NCBI GenBank assembly: GCA_964595365.1 | Contig: CAZQQC010000004.1 | Coordinates: 1-51,868 of the forward strand | Origin: Fen-1258 sp964595365 | GTDB lineage: Bacteria; Bacteroidota; Ignavibacteria; Ignavibacteriales; Melioribacteraceae | Direction of reading: 5' to 3' | Length of the DNA: 51,868 nucleotides | Shown here: in pieces, positions 1 to 8,759 of the stretch | Layout: every line of letters begins with the position of its first letter | Position numbering within the stretch: the first letter of the stretch is position 1 | Translations under genes and position numbers: made by a program | The notes under the pieces: model-generated | Seen by the model: only the letters and a program-made list of their open reading frames with translations | What the model was told of the DNA's origin: nothing | The model's database searches: none

Positions 1-44
1 CAAAATTATTTCGCAAAGGTCTCAAAGAAAACAACGGAGAATAA

Positions 45-2582
45 ATGGGAAAGCAACAAAAGAAATCGGCACCACAAAAATCAGCAGAAGCCGGATTTAA
101 ATTCAGCAAGTACATACCGGAAAAATATCAAACGCCGGCGCTCTTGCTCTTGCTCTTTATATTAATCTTAATCTTCTTTTCGCCTGTAATGTTCGGTGAT
201 AAGACCACATCTTCCGGCGATCTCGTACAGGTAAAGAGTTTGCGCGAGTATGCAACTAAAGACCGCAACGGATTTTCACTTTGGAACCCGTACATTTTTT
301 GCGGAATGCCAGCAGTTGCGACGTCAATGTCGCTTCGATGGTTCGATCTAACTGCGGCTCTTTATTCTTACGCATCAAAAATCTATTCGGCATTTTTCCA
401 CGATTACAATGCCATCTACACTTTCAGCTTTGTTATCCTTGCGTTCACAGCATTTTTCTTTATGAGAAGTTTTGGCGCCGGGCGAGGAATAAGCTTTCTT
501 GTTTCGGTCGCAACAATTTTCAGCACCGGTATAGTGCTTCTCTTTTATATAGGTCACATTACAAAACTTATGAGTCTTGCCGTTTTTCCGTTTATTTTAA
601 TGATGCTTTTCAAGTTTCAGAAAAAAATTACCTGGTTAGATTTTGTATTGTTCCTGCTCGGCATTCATCTTCTTGTTCTGGGTGCTCATGTTCAAATTGT
701 GTTTTATTTTATTCTTGCAACTGTTATCTATTTCGTTTACTTCTTTGTTCGTTCCTTCATCACAAAAGACAAAACGCTGAAAAAACAATTGTTGAAATCG
801 ATCGGTATTGTTATCGTAGCAGGTTTAATTGCTTTTCTGATGTCGTTCGATACGTATGCGCAGCTTTACGAATACAAACCGTACTCGACGCGCGGCACAA
901 AAAGCGTTACGGAACTTAAAGAAACTGGTGCGGAATTGCAGAACAACGCTTACGAGTACGCAACTAACTGGTCGTTCTCTCCCGGTGAAATTATGACGTT
1001 CATCGTTCCATCATACTACGGATTTGGAAAATCAACTTACAACGGTCCGCTCACTCAAAATCAAGATTACGAAGTGAACACTTACTTTGGACAAATGACA
1101 TCGGTTGATGTTGCAATGTATATGGGAATCATAATTTTTGCTCTTGGCATTTTTACCTTGTTCGTAAAATGGAAAGATCCGGTCGTGCAGTTTTTCGGAA
1201 TTGTTGTTATTCTTTTCCTGCTTCTCTCGTTCGGAAGAACTCTTCCTCTGTTTTATAATTTGTTTTACTATCACTTCCCCGGATTCGATAATTTCCGATC
1301 ACCGTCGATGATTTTGCATATTATTCAAATCATCTTCCCGGTTCTTGCGGGACTCGGTTTGATGCAGATTGTTTCTATCCGCGAAGAAAAAAATCCGAGG
1401 AAGGAAAAAACTTTCAAGTATGTCGCAATGACTTTCGCCGGTTTATTTGTTTTGTTCTTCCTCCTCAGCGGAAGTTTAGGCACATGGTTTACTCAGCGCG
1501 TAAATGATTATGCGTCATCGCTCGGTCAATCGCAACGCGCCCAGCAGGAAGCACAGACTTTCAATGCGCTTGCAGAATACATGACGGACATGTTCAAGGG
1601 TGACCTGCTTGCGTCGTTTGCATTGCTCGCATTGGTTTTCGTACTAATATACATGTTCATTAAATTCAAACTGAACAAAGAACTTTTCATTGCAGGAATT
1701 GCACTGCTTGTTCTGTTCGATTTATTCAGGGTAAGTCACCGCGGCAAATCTTATGTTGATTCGGAAAAAGTGAATGATCTTTTCAGAGAGCCGAATTACA
1801 TATCGATTATTAAACAGCAAAACGACCAAATGCCGCACCGGCTGTTAAATCTGAAACAAGATGGATCGCTGGGAGGTTTTAGCAGCAACGCCAATTTCAA
1901 TGTTTATTTTTTACAGGAAGATTTCTACGGCTACTCTGCCGTAAAACCAAGAAACTATCAAGACATAATGGATGTAGTCGGTCCTGTCAATCCAACCCTC
2001 TGGAGAATGCTTAACGTAAAATACATCGTAACGGATCGCCAGTACGTACCCGATGGGTTTACAAACATCTATCAGAGCAAAGATGAATTTGTTTATAGCA
2101 ACGGAAAAGCTCTGCCGAGGGTTTATTTTGTCGATAGCGTTGCCCGGAAATCCGGCGTTGATGTTTTGAATGCAATCAAAAATAATTTGTTCGATCCCCA
2201 AAAAGTAGCTTTCGTAGAAAAATTGGATTTCAAATTTGATAAAGGTGATTCAACAAACTCGGCTACTATTACTTCGTACAAAGATGAATCTCTCGCGGTT
2301 GATGTGAAATGCAAAGGAAATAATTTTTTGTTTTTCGGAACAACATATTTGCCGGGCTGGAAAGCATTTGTAGATGGCGCCGCAGTGCAAATTCATAAAG
2401 CGAATTACGGCTTTCAGGGCATTGTTGTTCCGCAAGGCAAACATAAAGTCGAGTTTGTTTACGAACCGAAAGGATTTGCTGCCGGTAAATATTTGTCTTT
2501 AATTCTTAACGTACTGATGTTTGGCGGGTTGGCTTTAGCACTGTTTGTATCGAAGAAAAAGAAACCGGCGGAAAAACAATAA
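45..2582 (+). CDS. YfhO-family large membrane protein
   Basis: An 845-residue polytopic membrane protein. A short basic N-terminus (about 30 residues) is followed by a first transmembrane helix at about 31-48, many further helices up to about 580, a long soluble stretch at about 590-800 and a last helix near 815-835. This layout fits the bacterial YfhO family, membrane proteins with a GT-C-like fold linked to glycosylation of lipid carriers or lipoteichoic acid in Firmicutes. The acceptor here cannot be read from the sequence. The ATG is preceded by GGAG about 6 nt upstream. The flippase gene starts directly after its stop codon, so it probably belongs to the same surface-glycan operon. The family call rests on overall architecture and recognisable sequence style; the role in glycan decoration is inferred from the neighbours. 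Confidence 0.8.
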   Translation: MGKQQKKSAPQKSAEAGFKFSKYIPEKYQTPALLLLLFILILIFFSPVMFGDKTTSSGDLVQVKSLREYATKDRNGFSLWNPYIFCGMPAVATSMSLRWFDLTAALYSYASKIYSAFFHDYNAIYTFSFVILAFTAFFFMRSFGAGRGISFLVSVATIFSTGIVLLFYIGHITKLMSLAVFPFILMMLFKFQKKITWLDFVLFLLGIHLLVLGAHVQIVFYFILATVIYFVYFFVRSFITKDKTLKKQLLKSIGIVIVAGLIAFLMSFDTYAQLYEYKPYSTRGTKSVTELKETGAELQNNAYEYATNWSFSPGEIMTFIVPSYYGFGKSTYNGPLTQNQDYEVNTYFGQMTSVDVAMYMGIIIFALGIFTLFVKWKDPVVQFFGIVVILFLLLSFGRTLPLFYNLFYYHFPGFDNFRSPSMILHIIQIIFPVLAGLGLMQIVSIREEKNPRKEKTFKYVAMTFAGLFVLFFLLSGSLGTWFTQRVNDYASSLGQSQRAQQEAQTFNALAEYMTDMFKGDLLASFALLALVFVLIYMFIKFKLNKELFIAGIALLVLFDLFRVSHRGKSYVDSEKVNDLFREPNYISIIKQQNDQMPHRLLNLKQDGSLGGFSSNANFNVYFLQEDFYGYSAVKPRNYQDIMDVVGPVNPTLWRMLNVKYIVTDRQYVPDGFTNIYQSKDEFVYSNGKALPRVYFVDSVARKSGVDVLNAIKNNLFDPQKVAFVEKLDFKFDKGDSTNSATITSYKDESLAVDVKCKGNNFLFFGTTYLPGWKAFVDGAAVQIHKANYGFQGIVVPQGKHKVEFVYEPKGFAAGKYLSLILNVLMFGGLALALFVSKKKKPAEKQ

Positions 2583-4103
2583 ATGCTTGAACGATTAAAA
2601 AGTACCGTTCGCGATACTTTCGTTTACAGTTTAAGTAACATCGCTCCGAAAGCCGTCGGCATTATTTTGCTGCCGCTGTTCACGGCAAAGCTTGTTCTAA
2701 CAGACTTTGGTAATTGGGATCTTCTAGACAACACAATACAAATTCTTGCCGAAGTCGTCATCCTCGGTCAAGCCAGTTCCCTAATCTTTCTTAACAACAG
2801 TAGAGAATACAAAGAACAAAAGGGTTCAACGCTTTTCACTCTCACAACATTTGTTCTTGCTGTTTCTGCTGCGCTTATTATTACTACAGAATTAATAACG
2901 TCAAAATTTTCGGTCTTCTTTTCACAATCTCAAATTACTGCGGAGTATATCCGCTTAACCGCTTACATCGTTCTGTTACGCGTGATGAACAATCTTTTTC
3001 TTGCGAAAGTTAGAGCAGATGAAGAAGCGGCATACTATTCAACCATGAGCATTGCTAAAACTTTCGTGATGACTTTCTTCACTGTTTATCTTGTTGAGTA
3101 CGAAAACCAAGGCATCACGGGAATATTATTGGCGGCATTGATTGCAGAATTTCTCACAACGATTGCACTGCTTACCAAACTGATCTCCGTTATGAAGCCA
3201 AGTTTCAACAAAGAAATTTTGTCTGTCGCATTCAAATTCGGGTTCCCGCTTGTATTCAGTTCGTTGGGATTTATGCTGCTTAATCAAAGCGATCGTTTTA
3301 TAATTAAATTTCTTCTGGGCGCTAAACACGTCGCACTTTATGGTCTCGCATACAGAATTGCCGGTGTGCTTAATATGTTTTTGGTACTGCCGTTTAGTCT
3401 AGGACTTCTTCCAATTGCATACAAATATTACGGACAACCGGACGACAACAGGTTTTTCTCTAAGCTGATGACATATTCAACTTTCTTTTTTGTATGGGGA
3501 TTTGTTTTCCTATCACTTTTCAGCAAAGAGATCGTCGGAATTTTTGCAAAGCGAACAGATTTTTATTCGGCATATATTATTGTTCCGATCATCTTGCTTT
3601 CGTATGTCTTCAGTGGAATGCGTTTAACCGCTTCGCTGGGAATGATGTTGACCAAAAACACAAAATATATTGCCTGGATTACGCTCGCCGTTTCCGCGCT
3701 AAATATAATATTGAATTTCATTTTCATTCCGAAGTTTGGAATTATGGCTGCAGCAGTGAACACCCTTGTTTCGTTTATTATCTTCCATCTTATTACCCGG
3801 AATTTTTCTGATAAATATTTCAAGATCAATTTTGAAAACAAAAAGCTTTTACTAATGATTACTGCCGGTTCGGTATTGGCTTCAGCAGTTTACCTTCTGC
3901 CACCAATGAATATTTTTTTGCTGCTTATAATAAAACTGGTTCTGGTAATTATTTTCCCGTTCGTTCTTTTCATTTTCAAATTTTATGAAAAAGCCGAGTT
4001 AGAAATTTTGACTAGTCCGGCAAAGATGATCGACTTTATAAGAGGTATAATGAAAGGAACCGGAAAATCACAAGGCGATACAGAAACCATCGTTCGGCCA
4101 TGA
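2583..4103 (+). CDS. Wzx-like polysaccharide flippase (MOP/MATE superfamily)
   Basis: A 506-residue protein with about 12-14 hydrophobic helices and a short polar C-terminal tail, as in oligosaccharide-lipid flippases of the MOP superfamily. The N-terminal part has the usual amphipathic start followed by a helix rich in Gly, Pro and Leu. Such proteins move undecaprenyl-linked glycans across the inner membrane. Its ATG begins at the base after the YfhO stop codon, and its own stop overlaps the next start (ATGA at 4100-4103), which indicates translational coupling. The transported glycan is probably the pseudaminic acid-containing one made by genes downstream, but this is inferred from context. 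Confidence 0.85.
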   Translation: MLERLKSTVRDTFVYSLSNIAPKAVGIILLPLFTAKLVLTDFGNWDLLDNTIQILAEVVILGQASSLIFLNNSREYKEQKGSTLFTLTTFVLAVSAALIITTELITSKFSVFFSQSQITAEYIRLTAYIVLLRVMNNLFLAKVRADEEAAYYSTMSIAKTFVMTFFTVYLVEYENQGITGILLAALIAEFLTTIALLTKLISVMKPSFNKEILSVAFKFGFPLVFSSLGFMLLNQSDRFIIKFLLGAKHVALYGLAYRIAGVLNMFLVLPFSLGLLPIAYKYYGQPDDNRFFSKLMTYSTFFFVWGFVFLSLFSKEIVGIFAKRTDFYSAYIIVPIILLSYVFSGMRLTASLGMMLTKNTKYIAWITLAVSALNIILNFIFIPKFGIMAAAVNTLVSFIIFHLITRNFSDKYFKINFENKKLLLMITAGSVLASAVYLLPPMNIFLLLIIKLVLVIIFPFVLFIFKFYEKAELEILTSPAKMIDFIRGIMKGTGKSQGDTETIVRP

Positions 4104-5446
4104 AAAAAATTTTAATCATATCGTACTACTGGCCTCCTGCAGGCGGAATTGCCGTTCACCGCTGTTTGAAGTTTGCAAAATACTTGCGCGAGTTCGGTTG
4201 GGAACCCGTAATATGCACCTCCAACAATCCCGAATATCCTGTTCTCGACGAGGGTAACTTTAAGGATATTCCGAACGGTGCAACGATCTTAAAAACAAAA
4301 ATTTGGGAGCCATACAATCTTTTTAAATTCATAACCGGAAAGAAAAAGGAAGAACAGATTCATAACGTTTTTTTGGAAGAAGAGAAGCCAAGCTTTGCAC
4401 ACAAACTCGGAATTTGGATTCGCGGAAATATTTTTATTCCGGATGCGCGAAGGTTTTGGATTCGTCCTTCAGTAAAATTTTTGACTGAGTATCTAAAAGA
4501 AAATCCGGTTGATATTTTGTTTACAAACGGTCCGCCACAATCAACTCATATGATAGCATACGGCGTGAAAAAAAAGTTGGGAATTCCGTGGCATGCCGAT
4601 TTTCAGGACCCCTGGACGCAGGTAGATTACTTCCCGCAATTAATGCTAAATCCTATCTCGCAAAGAATTCATGAGGCGATGGAACAACGCGTGTTTCGCT
4701 GGGCTGATAAAATTACGATCTGCAGCGACACATGGAAACACGATCTGGAATCAATCGGTGCAAATGACGTCGGCGTAATTGTGTGGGGCTACGACGAAGA
4801 TGATTTTGAAAATATTAATGTTCCGCTATCGCAAAAATTTACGGTTAGTCACTACGGCAGTCTCGGTCCGGATAGAAATGCGAAGACATTATGGAAAGCA
4901 TTGTCAATCATCGCTGAAGAGAATAAACAATTTGCAGACGATCTTGAAATTGAACTTGCCGGATTTGTCGGACATGTAATAATTGACGGGATAGAATCGC
5001 TTGGATTGAAAAATAATCTTCGTTTGTTCGGACATTTATCGCGCAAAGAAACTTTGGAAAGAATGCGTCGTTCGCAAGCGCTTTTGCTTATTCTTAATAA
5101 CATGCCAAATGTTAACGGAAGATTACCGGGAAAACTTTTTGAGTATCTTGCTTCGCGCAGACCGATTCTCGTTATTGGGCCAGAGGAAAGTGATGCTTCA
5201 AAAATTGTTCACGGTGTTAGTGGCGGATTCACATGCGGTTTCCGTGATCTCGATACAACAATCAAAACCATAAAAGAATTGTACGAGAAGTTCAAACAAG
5301 GGAAATTGATTTCGAATCAAACGGATATTTCACAATATTCGAATAGAAACTTGACCGGGAAACTTGCATCATACCTTAACGAGACAATAAATAAATGGAC
5401 AGAAGAAAGAAATGAAACCAGAACAAAATCCGATTACAGGAAATGA
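4100..5446 (+). CDS. Glycosyltransferase family 4-like protein
   Basis: A 448-residue GT-B protein. The N-terminus carries a Rossmann start (KILIISYYWPPAGGIAVHR) typical of the N-terminal domain of GT4 enzymes. The C-terminal half (about 230-430) resembles a Glycos_transf_1 domain, with a GRLPGKLFEYLASRRPIL motif for nucleotide-sugar binding containing the family's conserved Glu. It would transfer a sugar to a lipid-linked glycan on the cytoplasmic face. It overlaps the flippase gene by 4 bp and contains the start of the next gene. Donor and acceptor cannot be deduced. Confidence 0.85.
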   Translation: MKKILIISYYWPPAGGIAVHRCLKFAKYLREFGWEPVICTSNNPEYPVLDEGNFKDIPNGATILKTKIWEPYNLFKFITGKKKEEQIHNVFLEEEKPSFAHKLGIWIRGNIFIPDARRFWIRPSVKFLTEYLKENPVDILFTNGPPQSTHMIAYGVKKKLGIPWHADFQDPWTQVDYFPQLMLNPISQRIHEAMEQRVFRWADKITICSDTWKHDLESIGANDVGVIVWGYDEDDFENINVPLSQKFTVSHYGSLGPDRNAKTLWKALSIIAEENKQFADDLEIELAGFVGHVIIDGIESLGLKNNLRLFGHLSRKETLERMRRSQALLLILNNMPNVNGRLPGKLFEYLASRRPILVIGPEESDASKIVHGVSGGFTCGFRDLDTTIKTIKELYEKFKQGKLISNQTDISQYSNRNLTGKLASYLNETINKWTEERNETRTKSDYRK

Positions 5447-5876
5447 AAATAAATCTGAAGATGATTCTCCAGTAAATGCTTTAATAGATTTTTACAATGC
5501 TTTCAACAACAAGAACCTTAACAAAATGTCTGGCAACTGGCTTCAATCCGACGAGATTACCATGGATAATCCTTTGGGCGGCATCAAACGCGGTTGGAAC
5601 GAAATTAAATCTGTATATGAAAAAATATTTAACGGTCCGGCAAAAGTTTACGTTGAGTTTTATGACTACACTATTCACGCCGGTAAAGAATTGTTTTATG
5701 CTGTTGGACGGGAGCGTGGGCAATTTCAAATTGGGTCTACGGTAGTTGAGCTTGCAATAAGAACATCCCGAATTTTTAAGCTGGTTAACAATGAATGGAA
5801 ACAAGTTCATCACCATGGTTCAATCGAAGATCCGACATTATTAGACAGATATCAAAAAGCCGTTAAAGGTTCATAA
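5412..5876 (+). CDS. NTF2-like (SnoaL/DUF4440-type) small protein
   Basis: A 154-residue protein. Residues about 22-145 fit the NTF2-like cone fold: an N-terminal helix (VNALIDFYNAFNNKNLNKM), strand-rich middle with repeated aromatic positions and a final strand with WKQVHHHGS. This final strand is characteristic of SnoaL/calcium-calmodulin-association-like domains, which are used both as small enzymes and as ligand-binding modules. Its ATG lies inside the end of the upstream glycosyltransferase gene (35-bp overlap in another frame), so the first ~20 polar residues are uncertain and a later start is possible. Location between two glycosyltransferase genes suggests a role in glycan synthesis, but no specific reaction can be assigned. 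Confidence 0.75.
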   Translation: MKPEQNPITGNENKSEDDSPVNALIDFYNAFNNKNLNKMSGNWLQSDEITMDNPLGGIKRGWNEIKSVYEKIFNGPAKVYVEFYDYTIHAGKELFYAVGRERGQFQIGSTVVELAIRTSRIFKLVNNEWKQVHHHGSIEDPTLLDRYQKAVKGS

Positions 5877-5893
5877 AAATTTCATGATTAATT

Positions 5894-7276
5894 ATGCTCT
5901 CTAAAACAAAAGTGTTATGTTTTACGGATGATTCAGTAGGCCGCGATGTGGAAATGCTCCTACCCATCCGCTACTTTGCAGAAAGATTTCTCAACTGCGA
6001 ATTTTACCATGCGCTCAATATTGATATTCACCAGATATACAAAATCAAGCCGGATGTAATTCTTCAGGCAAATACAATCGGCTCAAACTTTTATTTTGAG
6101 ATTTCTAAAATTGCTCACGGGCAAAACATTCCGCTCTTTGCTTTAATCTCGGAAGGAAATTTCAGAACAGACGGAAGTTTTAATTACTGGGGATTCAACC
6201 GCGATAAAAAATTTTACCAGGATTACGTATGCTGCTGGAGTAAGCGAACCGCTGGGTTCCTGAAAAAGGAAGTTCCCGAAGCAGCAGATAAAATAGTTGT
6301 AACCGGTGGCGTGGGGTTCGATCGATATACGATTTACAAATTCATGAAAAAAGAAGATTTCCTTCACAAGTACAACAAATCGGGATACAAAAAAGTTATC
6401 GGTTATGCAGGCTGGGCATTTGGTAAACTCGATCATCCCCGCGGAAGAAGTGAATTACTATTTTGGGCAAACGGCGATAAATCAAAATTAATTTGGATTG
6501 AAGAGCAGAGAAAAAAAGTCCGCAATATTTTAGAACAAGCAATCATCAATAACAAAGATACCCTGTTTGTTCTCAAACAACATCCGCAGGAGAATGCACC
6601 TGAGCGGGCTGAACCGGTTAAAAACGAAATAAGCGAACTCGTTCATTTCGAAAATGTAATTTACTTAAGCACTGAAGAATCAATTCACGATTTGATAAGT
6701 GTTTCAGATTTGTGGACTTGTTTTGAATCTACAACGGCGCTTGAAAGCTGGTTGATGAACAAGCAGACGATTTACATCAATCCGGAAAAAGATTTCAACC
6801 GCGACCCTCTTTACAAAGGTTCTGCGCTGATTCAATCGTACGAAGAACTTCAAAAAATGATCGATGAATTTCACGCCAAAGGAAAAGTAGAGAATTTTTT
6901 CGATACCGAAAAAGAATCCCTGCGGAAGAAATTAATAGAAGACATAATCGGTTTCGGAGACGGAATGAATCACATACGCGCATCATACTATTTCCAAAAG
7001 ACTATTATCAATTCACAATTCTCAATCCGCAATTCTCAATTCGATTTTCATTTCCGTCATTTCATAGTTTATATTTTAATTCGAATGGCTGGACCGTTAT
7101 ACAACCGCGCTGTTTATTCCAGATTGTGGAAATTCAAAAAACATCTCTGGGTTTTCGAGAATTACAAAATGGAAAAACTGCACCAGCTTTATTCGAAATA
7201 CCGACCATACTTTGATGAATTCTATAAGAAATACAACATCAGTCTTTCTACATTCGACGGCATACGTTCAAATTAA
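5894..7276 (+). CDS. Surface-carbohydrate glycosyltransferase-like protein
   Basis: A 460-residue protein without membrane segments or signal peptide. It resembles the surface carbohydrate biosynthesis/BFO_1060-type group of GT-B-like proteins. The N-terminal half has alternating strands and helices ending in VVTGGVGFDRY. The second half has a KQHPQEN segment and a DLWTCFESTTALESWL motif, similar to the donor-binding region of CDP-glycerol transferases and UDP-GlcNAc epimerase folds. Residues about 372-384 are encoded by five tandem heptamers (7008-7042) and are probably a recent insertion before the C-terminal helices. Position directly before pseB suggests use of a pseudaminic acid-type donor; this is inference. 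No paralogue in the window helps to narrow the function. Confidence 0.6.
   Translation: MLSKTKVLCFTDDSVGRDVEMLLPIRYFAERFLNCEFYHALNIDIHQIYKIKPDVILQANTIGSNFYFEISKIAHGQNIPLFALISEGNFRTDGSFNYWGFNRDKKFYQDYVCCWSKRTAGFLKKEVPEAADKIVVTGGVGFDRYTIYKFMKKEDFLHKYNKSGYKKVIGYAGWAFGKLDHPRGRSELLFWANGDKSKLIWIEEQRKKVRNILEQAIINNKDTLFVLKQHPQENAPERAEPVKNEISELVHFENVIYLSTEESIHDLISVSDLWTCFESTTALESWLMNKQTIYINPEKDFNRDPLYKGSALIQSYEELQKMIDEFHAKGKVENFFDTEKESLRKKLIEDIIGFGDGMNHIRASYYFQKTIINSQFSIRNSQFDFHFRHFIVYILIRMAGPLYNRAVYSRLWKFKKHLWVFENYKMEKLHQLYSKYRPYFDEFYKKYNISLSTFDGIRSN
7008..7042 (+). repeat. Tandem heptamer array (NCAATTC) x5 inside a gene
   Basis: Five consecutive 7-bp units read TCAATTC, ACAATTC, TCAATCC, GCAATTC and TCAATTC. 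The array is in frame within the glycosyltransferase-like gene and gives a short N-S-Q-F-rich peptide. The unit shares the CAAT core and the 7-bp period with the arrays at 8352-8379 and 8767-8829. Confidence 0.85.
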
Positions 7277-7332
7277 TCGTTTACAACAGAAAGAATTTTC
7301 ATAAATTTGTTCTTGGTTAAAGGCGAGGAATT

Positions 7333-8367
7333 ATGGACGGGAAAACAATTCTTATAACCGGCGGAACCGGATCGTTCGGTAAAAAATTTATTGAAACGGT
7401 TCTCAAACGATTCAATCCGAAAAAAATAATTATCTACAGCCGCGATGAATTGAAGCAGTTTGAAATGCAACAGGAGCCACGTTTCAAGAAAGACGGCGTG
7501 CTGATGCGTTATTTTATAGGCGATGTGCGCGATGAAAAAAGGTTGGTTAGAGCGATGGAAGAAGTCGATATTGCTATTCATGCTGCTGCTCTCAAGCAAG
7601 TTCCGGCTGCAGAGTACAATCCATTCGAAACGGTGAAAACAAATATTATCGGGGGGCAAAATGTTATTGATGCATGTATAGAATGCGGGGTAAGAAAAGT
7701 TGTTGCGCTTAGTACCGATAAAGCAGCCGCGCCGATCAACTTGTACGGCGCTACCAAGTTAACTTCCGATAAACTTTTTACAGCCGCAAATCATTACAAA
7801 GGGAAACATGATATAAAATTTTCCGTTGTCCGTTACGGAAATGTTATGGGAAGCCGTGGATCGGTAATCCCCTTCTTTCTCGAAAAGAAAAAAACCGGCA
7901 TTCTTCCTATTACAGATGAAAGAATGACGCGTTTCAACATAACGCTACAAGAAGGTGTTGACCTCGTTTTAAAATCTCTCGATAGAATGTGGGGTGGAGA
8001 ATTATTTGTTCCTAAAATTCCATCGTTCAAAATTTTAGATCTAGCAAAAGCAGTAGCACCGGAATGTAAGATACAAATTGTCGGTGTTCGGCCCGGTGAA
8101 AAAATTCATGAAGAAATGATAACCGAAGCAGACGCAATTAACACAATCGAATTTGATGACTACTTTGTTATTCTTCCATCGGCACAGGTTGGTGACAATG
8201 CCCAATATAAACTTTGGGACACGGAGAAATTCAGAACAACAAGCGGTGGAAACCCGGGCAAGTTTTGTGCGTTCGGTTTCAAATACAACAGCGGAACGAA
8301 TCCATGGTTCTTGAGTATAGAGGAATTGAAAGAATTAATATTAAGCAATGTTATTAGCGATTGGTGA
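7333..8367 (+). CDS. pseB: UDP-GlcNAc 4,6-dehydratase (inverting), PseB
   Basis: A 344-residue short-chain dehydrogenase of the extended type. It would convert UDP-GlcNAc to UDP-2-acetamido-2,6-dideoxy-beta-L-arabino-hexos-4-ulose, the first step of pseudaminic acid synthesis. The N-terminal TGGTGSFGKKF is the NAD(P)-binding glycine motif. LSTDKAAAPINLYGATK holds the STDK motif and the YxxxK of the PseB/FlaA1 group. RYGNVMGSRGSVIPFF is also characteristic. The start has GAGG about 5 nt upstream. The last residues (NVISDW) and the stop codon lie inside a heptamer array, so the native C-terminus appears to have been altered. PseC, PseG/H, PseI and a cytidylyltransferase follow, which supports PseB over other 4,6-dehydratases. 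Confidence 0.92.
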   Translation: MDGKTILITGGTGSFGKKFIETVLKRFNPKKIIIYSRDELKQFEMQQEPRFKKDGVLMRYFIGDVRDEKRLVRAMEEVDIAIHAAALKQVPAAEYNPFETVKTNIIGGQNVIDACIECGVRKVVALSTDKAAAPINLYGATKLTSDKLFTAANHYKGKHDIKFSVVRYGNVMGSRGSVIPFFLEKKKTGILPITDERMTRFNITLQEGVDLVLKSLDRMWGGELFVPKIPSFKILDLAKAVAPECKIQIVGVRPGEKIHEEMITEADAINTIEFDDYFVILPSAQVGDNAQYKLWDTEKFRTTSGGNPGKFCAFGFKYNSGTNPWFLSIEELKELILSNVISDW

Positions 8368-8379
8368 TTGGTCGTTAGT
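8352..8379 (+). repeat. Left heptamer array (GATTGGT type), inverted relative to the right array
   Basis: Four 7-bp units, TATTAGC, GATTGGT, GATTGGT and CGTTAGT; the two central ones are perfect. They are the reverse complement of the ACCAATN units found on the other side of the four-helix-bundle gene. The stop codon of pseB (TGA, 8365-8367) lies within the array, and the small gene starts 2 bp after it. Confidence 0.85.
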
Positions 8380-8380
8380 A

Positions 8381-8749
8381 ATGAATAAAATTAATTCATT
8401 TAAAGATTTGGAGATTTGGAAACTATCGCACCAACTTGTCTTAGACATTTACAAAACATCAGAAGCTTTTCCCAAGAAAAAAGAAGAATATCGTTTAACG
8501 TCGCAACTTTTAAGAGCTGCTTCATCTGTGCCAACCAACATAGCAGAAGGCATGGGGAGATATACAAAAAAAGAGTTTATTAATTTTCTTGTGATCGCTC
8601 GAGGATCGGTCGAAGAATGTAAATATTTGATTCTTCTTTCGAAAGATTTGAACCATATTCCGCCAGAAGTGTACACAGAACTTAATGATAAATACGATTT
8701 ACTTGGTAAGAAGATTAATGTATTAATCAACTCTTTAAAGAACAAATAA
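8381..8749 (+). CDS. Four-helix-bundle protein (23S rRNA-IVS / Avd-like)
   Basis: A 122-residue protein of the S23/four-helix-bundle family, whose genes occur in 23S rRNA intervening sequences and, as Avd, in diversity-generating retroelements. Diagnostic stretches are the start FKDLEIWKLSHQLVLDIY, then LRAASSVPTNIAEGMGR and FLVIARGSVEECKYLILLS. The ATG at 8381 gives the normal family start; the in-frame ATG at 8348 would add 11 residues encoded by the repeat. Known members form pentameric barrels that bind nucleic acid. The gene interrupts the pse operon between pseB and pseC and is flanked by inverted heptamer arrays. No reverse transcriptase is nearby, so a diversity-generating retroelement is unlikely. 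Its function here is unknown. Confidence 0.9.
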   Translation: MNKINSFKDLEIWKLSHQLVLDIYKTSEAFPKKKEEYRLTSQLLRAASSVPTNIAEGMGRYTKKEFINFLVIARGSVEECKYLILLSKDLNHIPPEVYTELNDKYDLLGKKINVLINSLKNK

Positions 8750-8759
8750 CCGTGTACTT

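Noticed and set aside
281..919. Long plus-strand frame of 212 codons inside the YfhO gene
   Set aside because: It lies fully within a well-supported membrane protein gene, is rich in Cys, Arg and Ser in the way of out-of-frame reading, and has no ribosome site or recognisable domain.
8381..8749. Four-helix-bundle gene as Avd of a diversity-generating retroelement
   Set aside because: No reverse transcriptase, template repeat or variable repeat is seen in the window.
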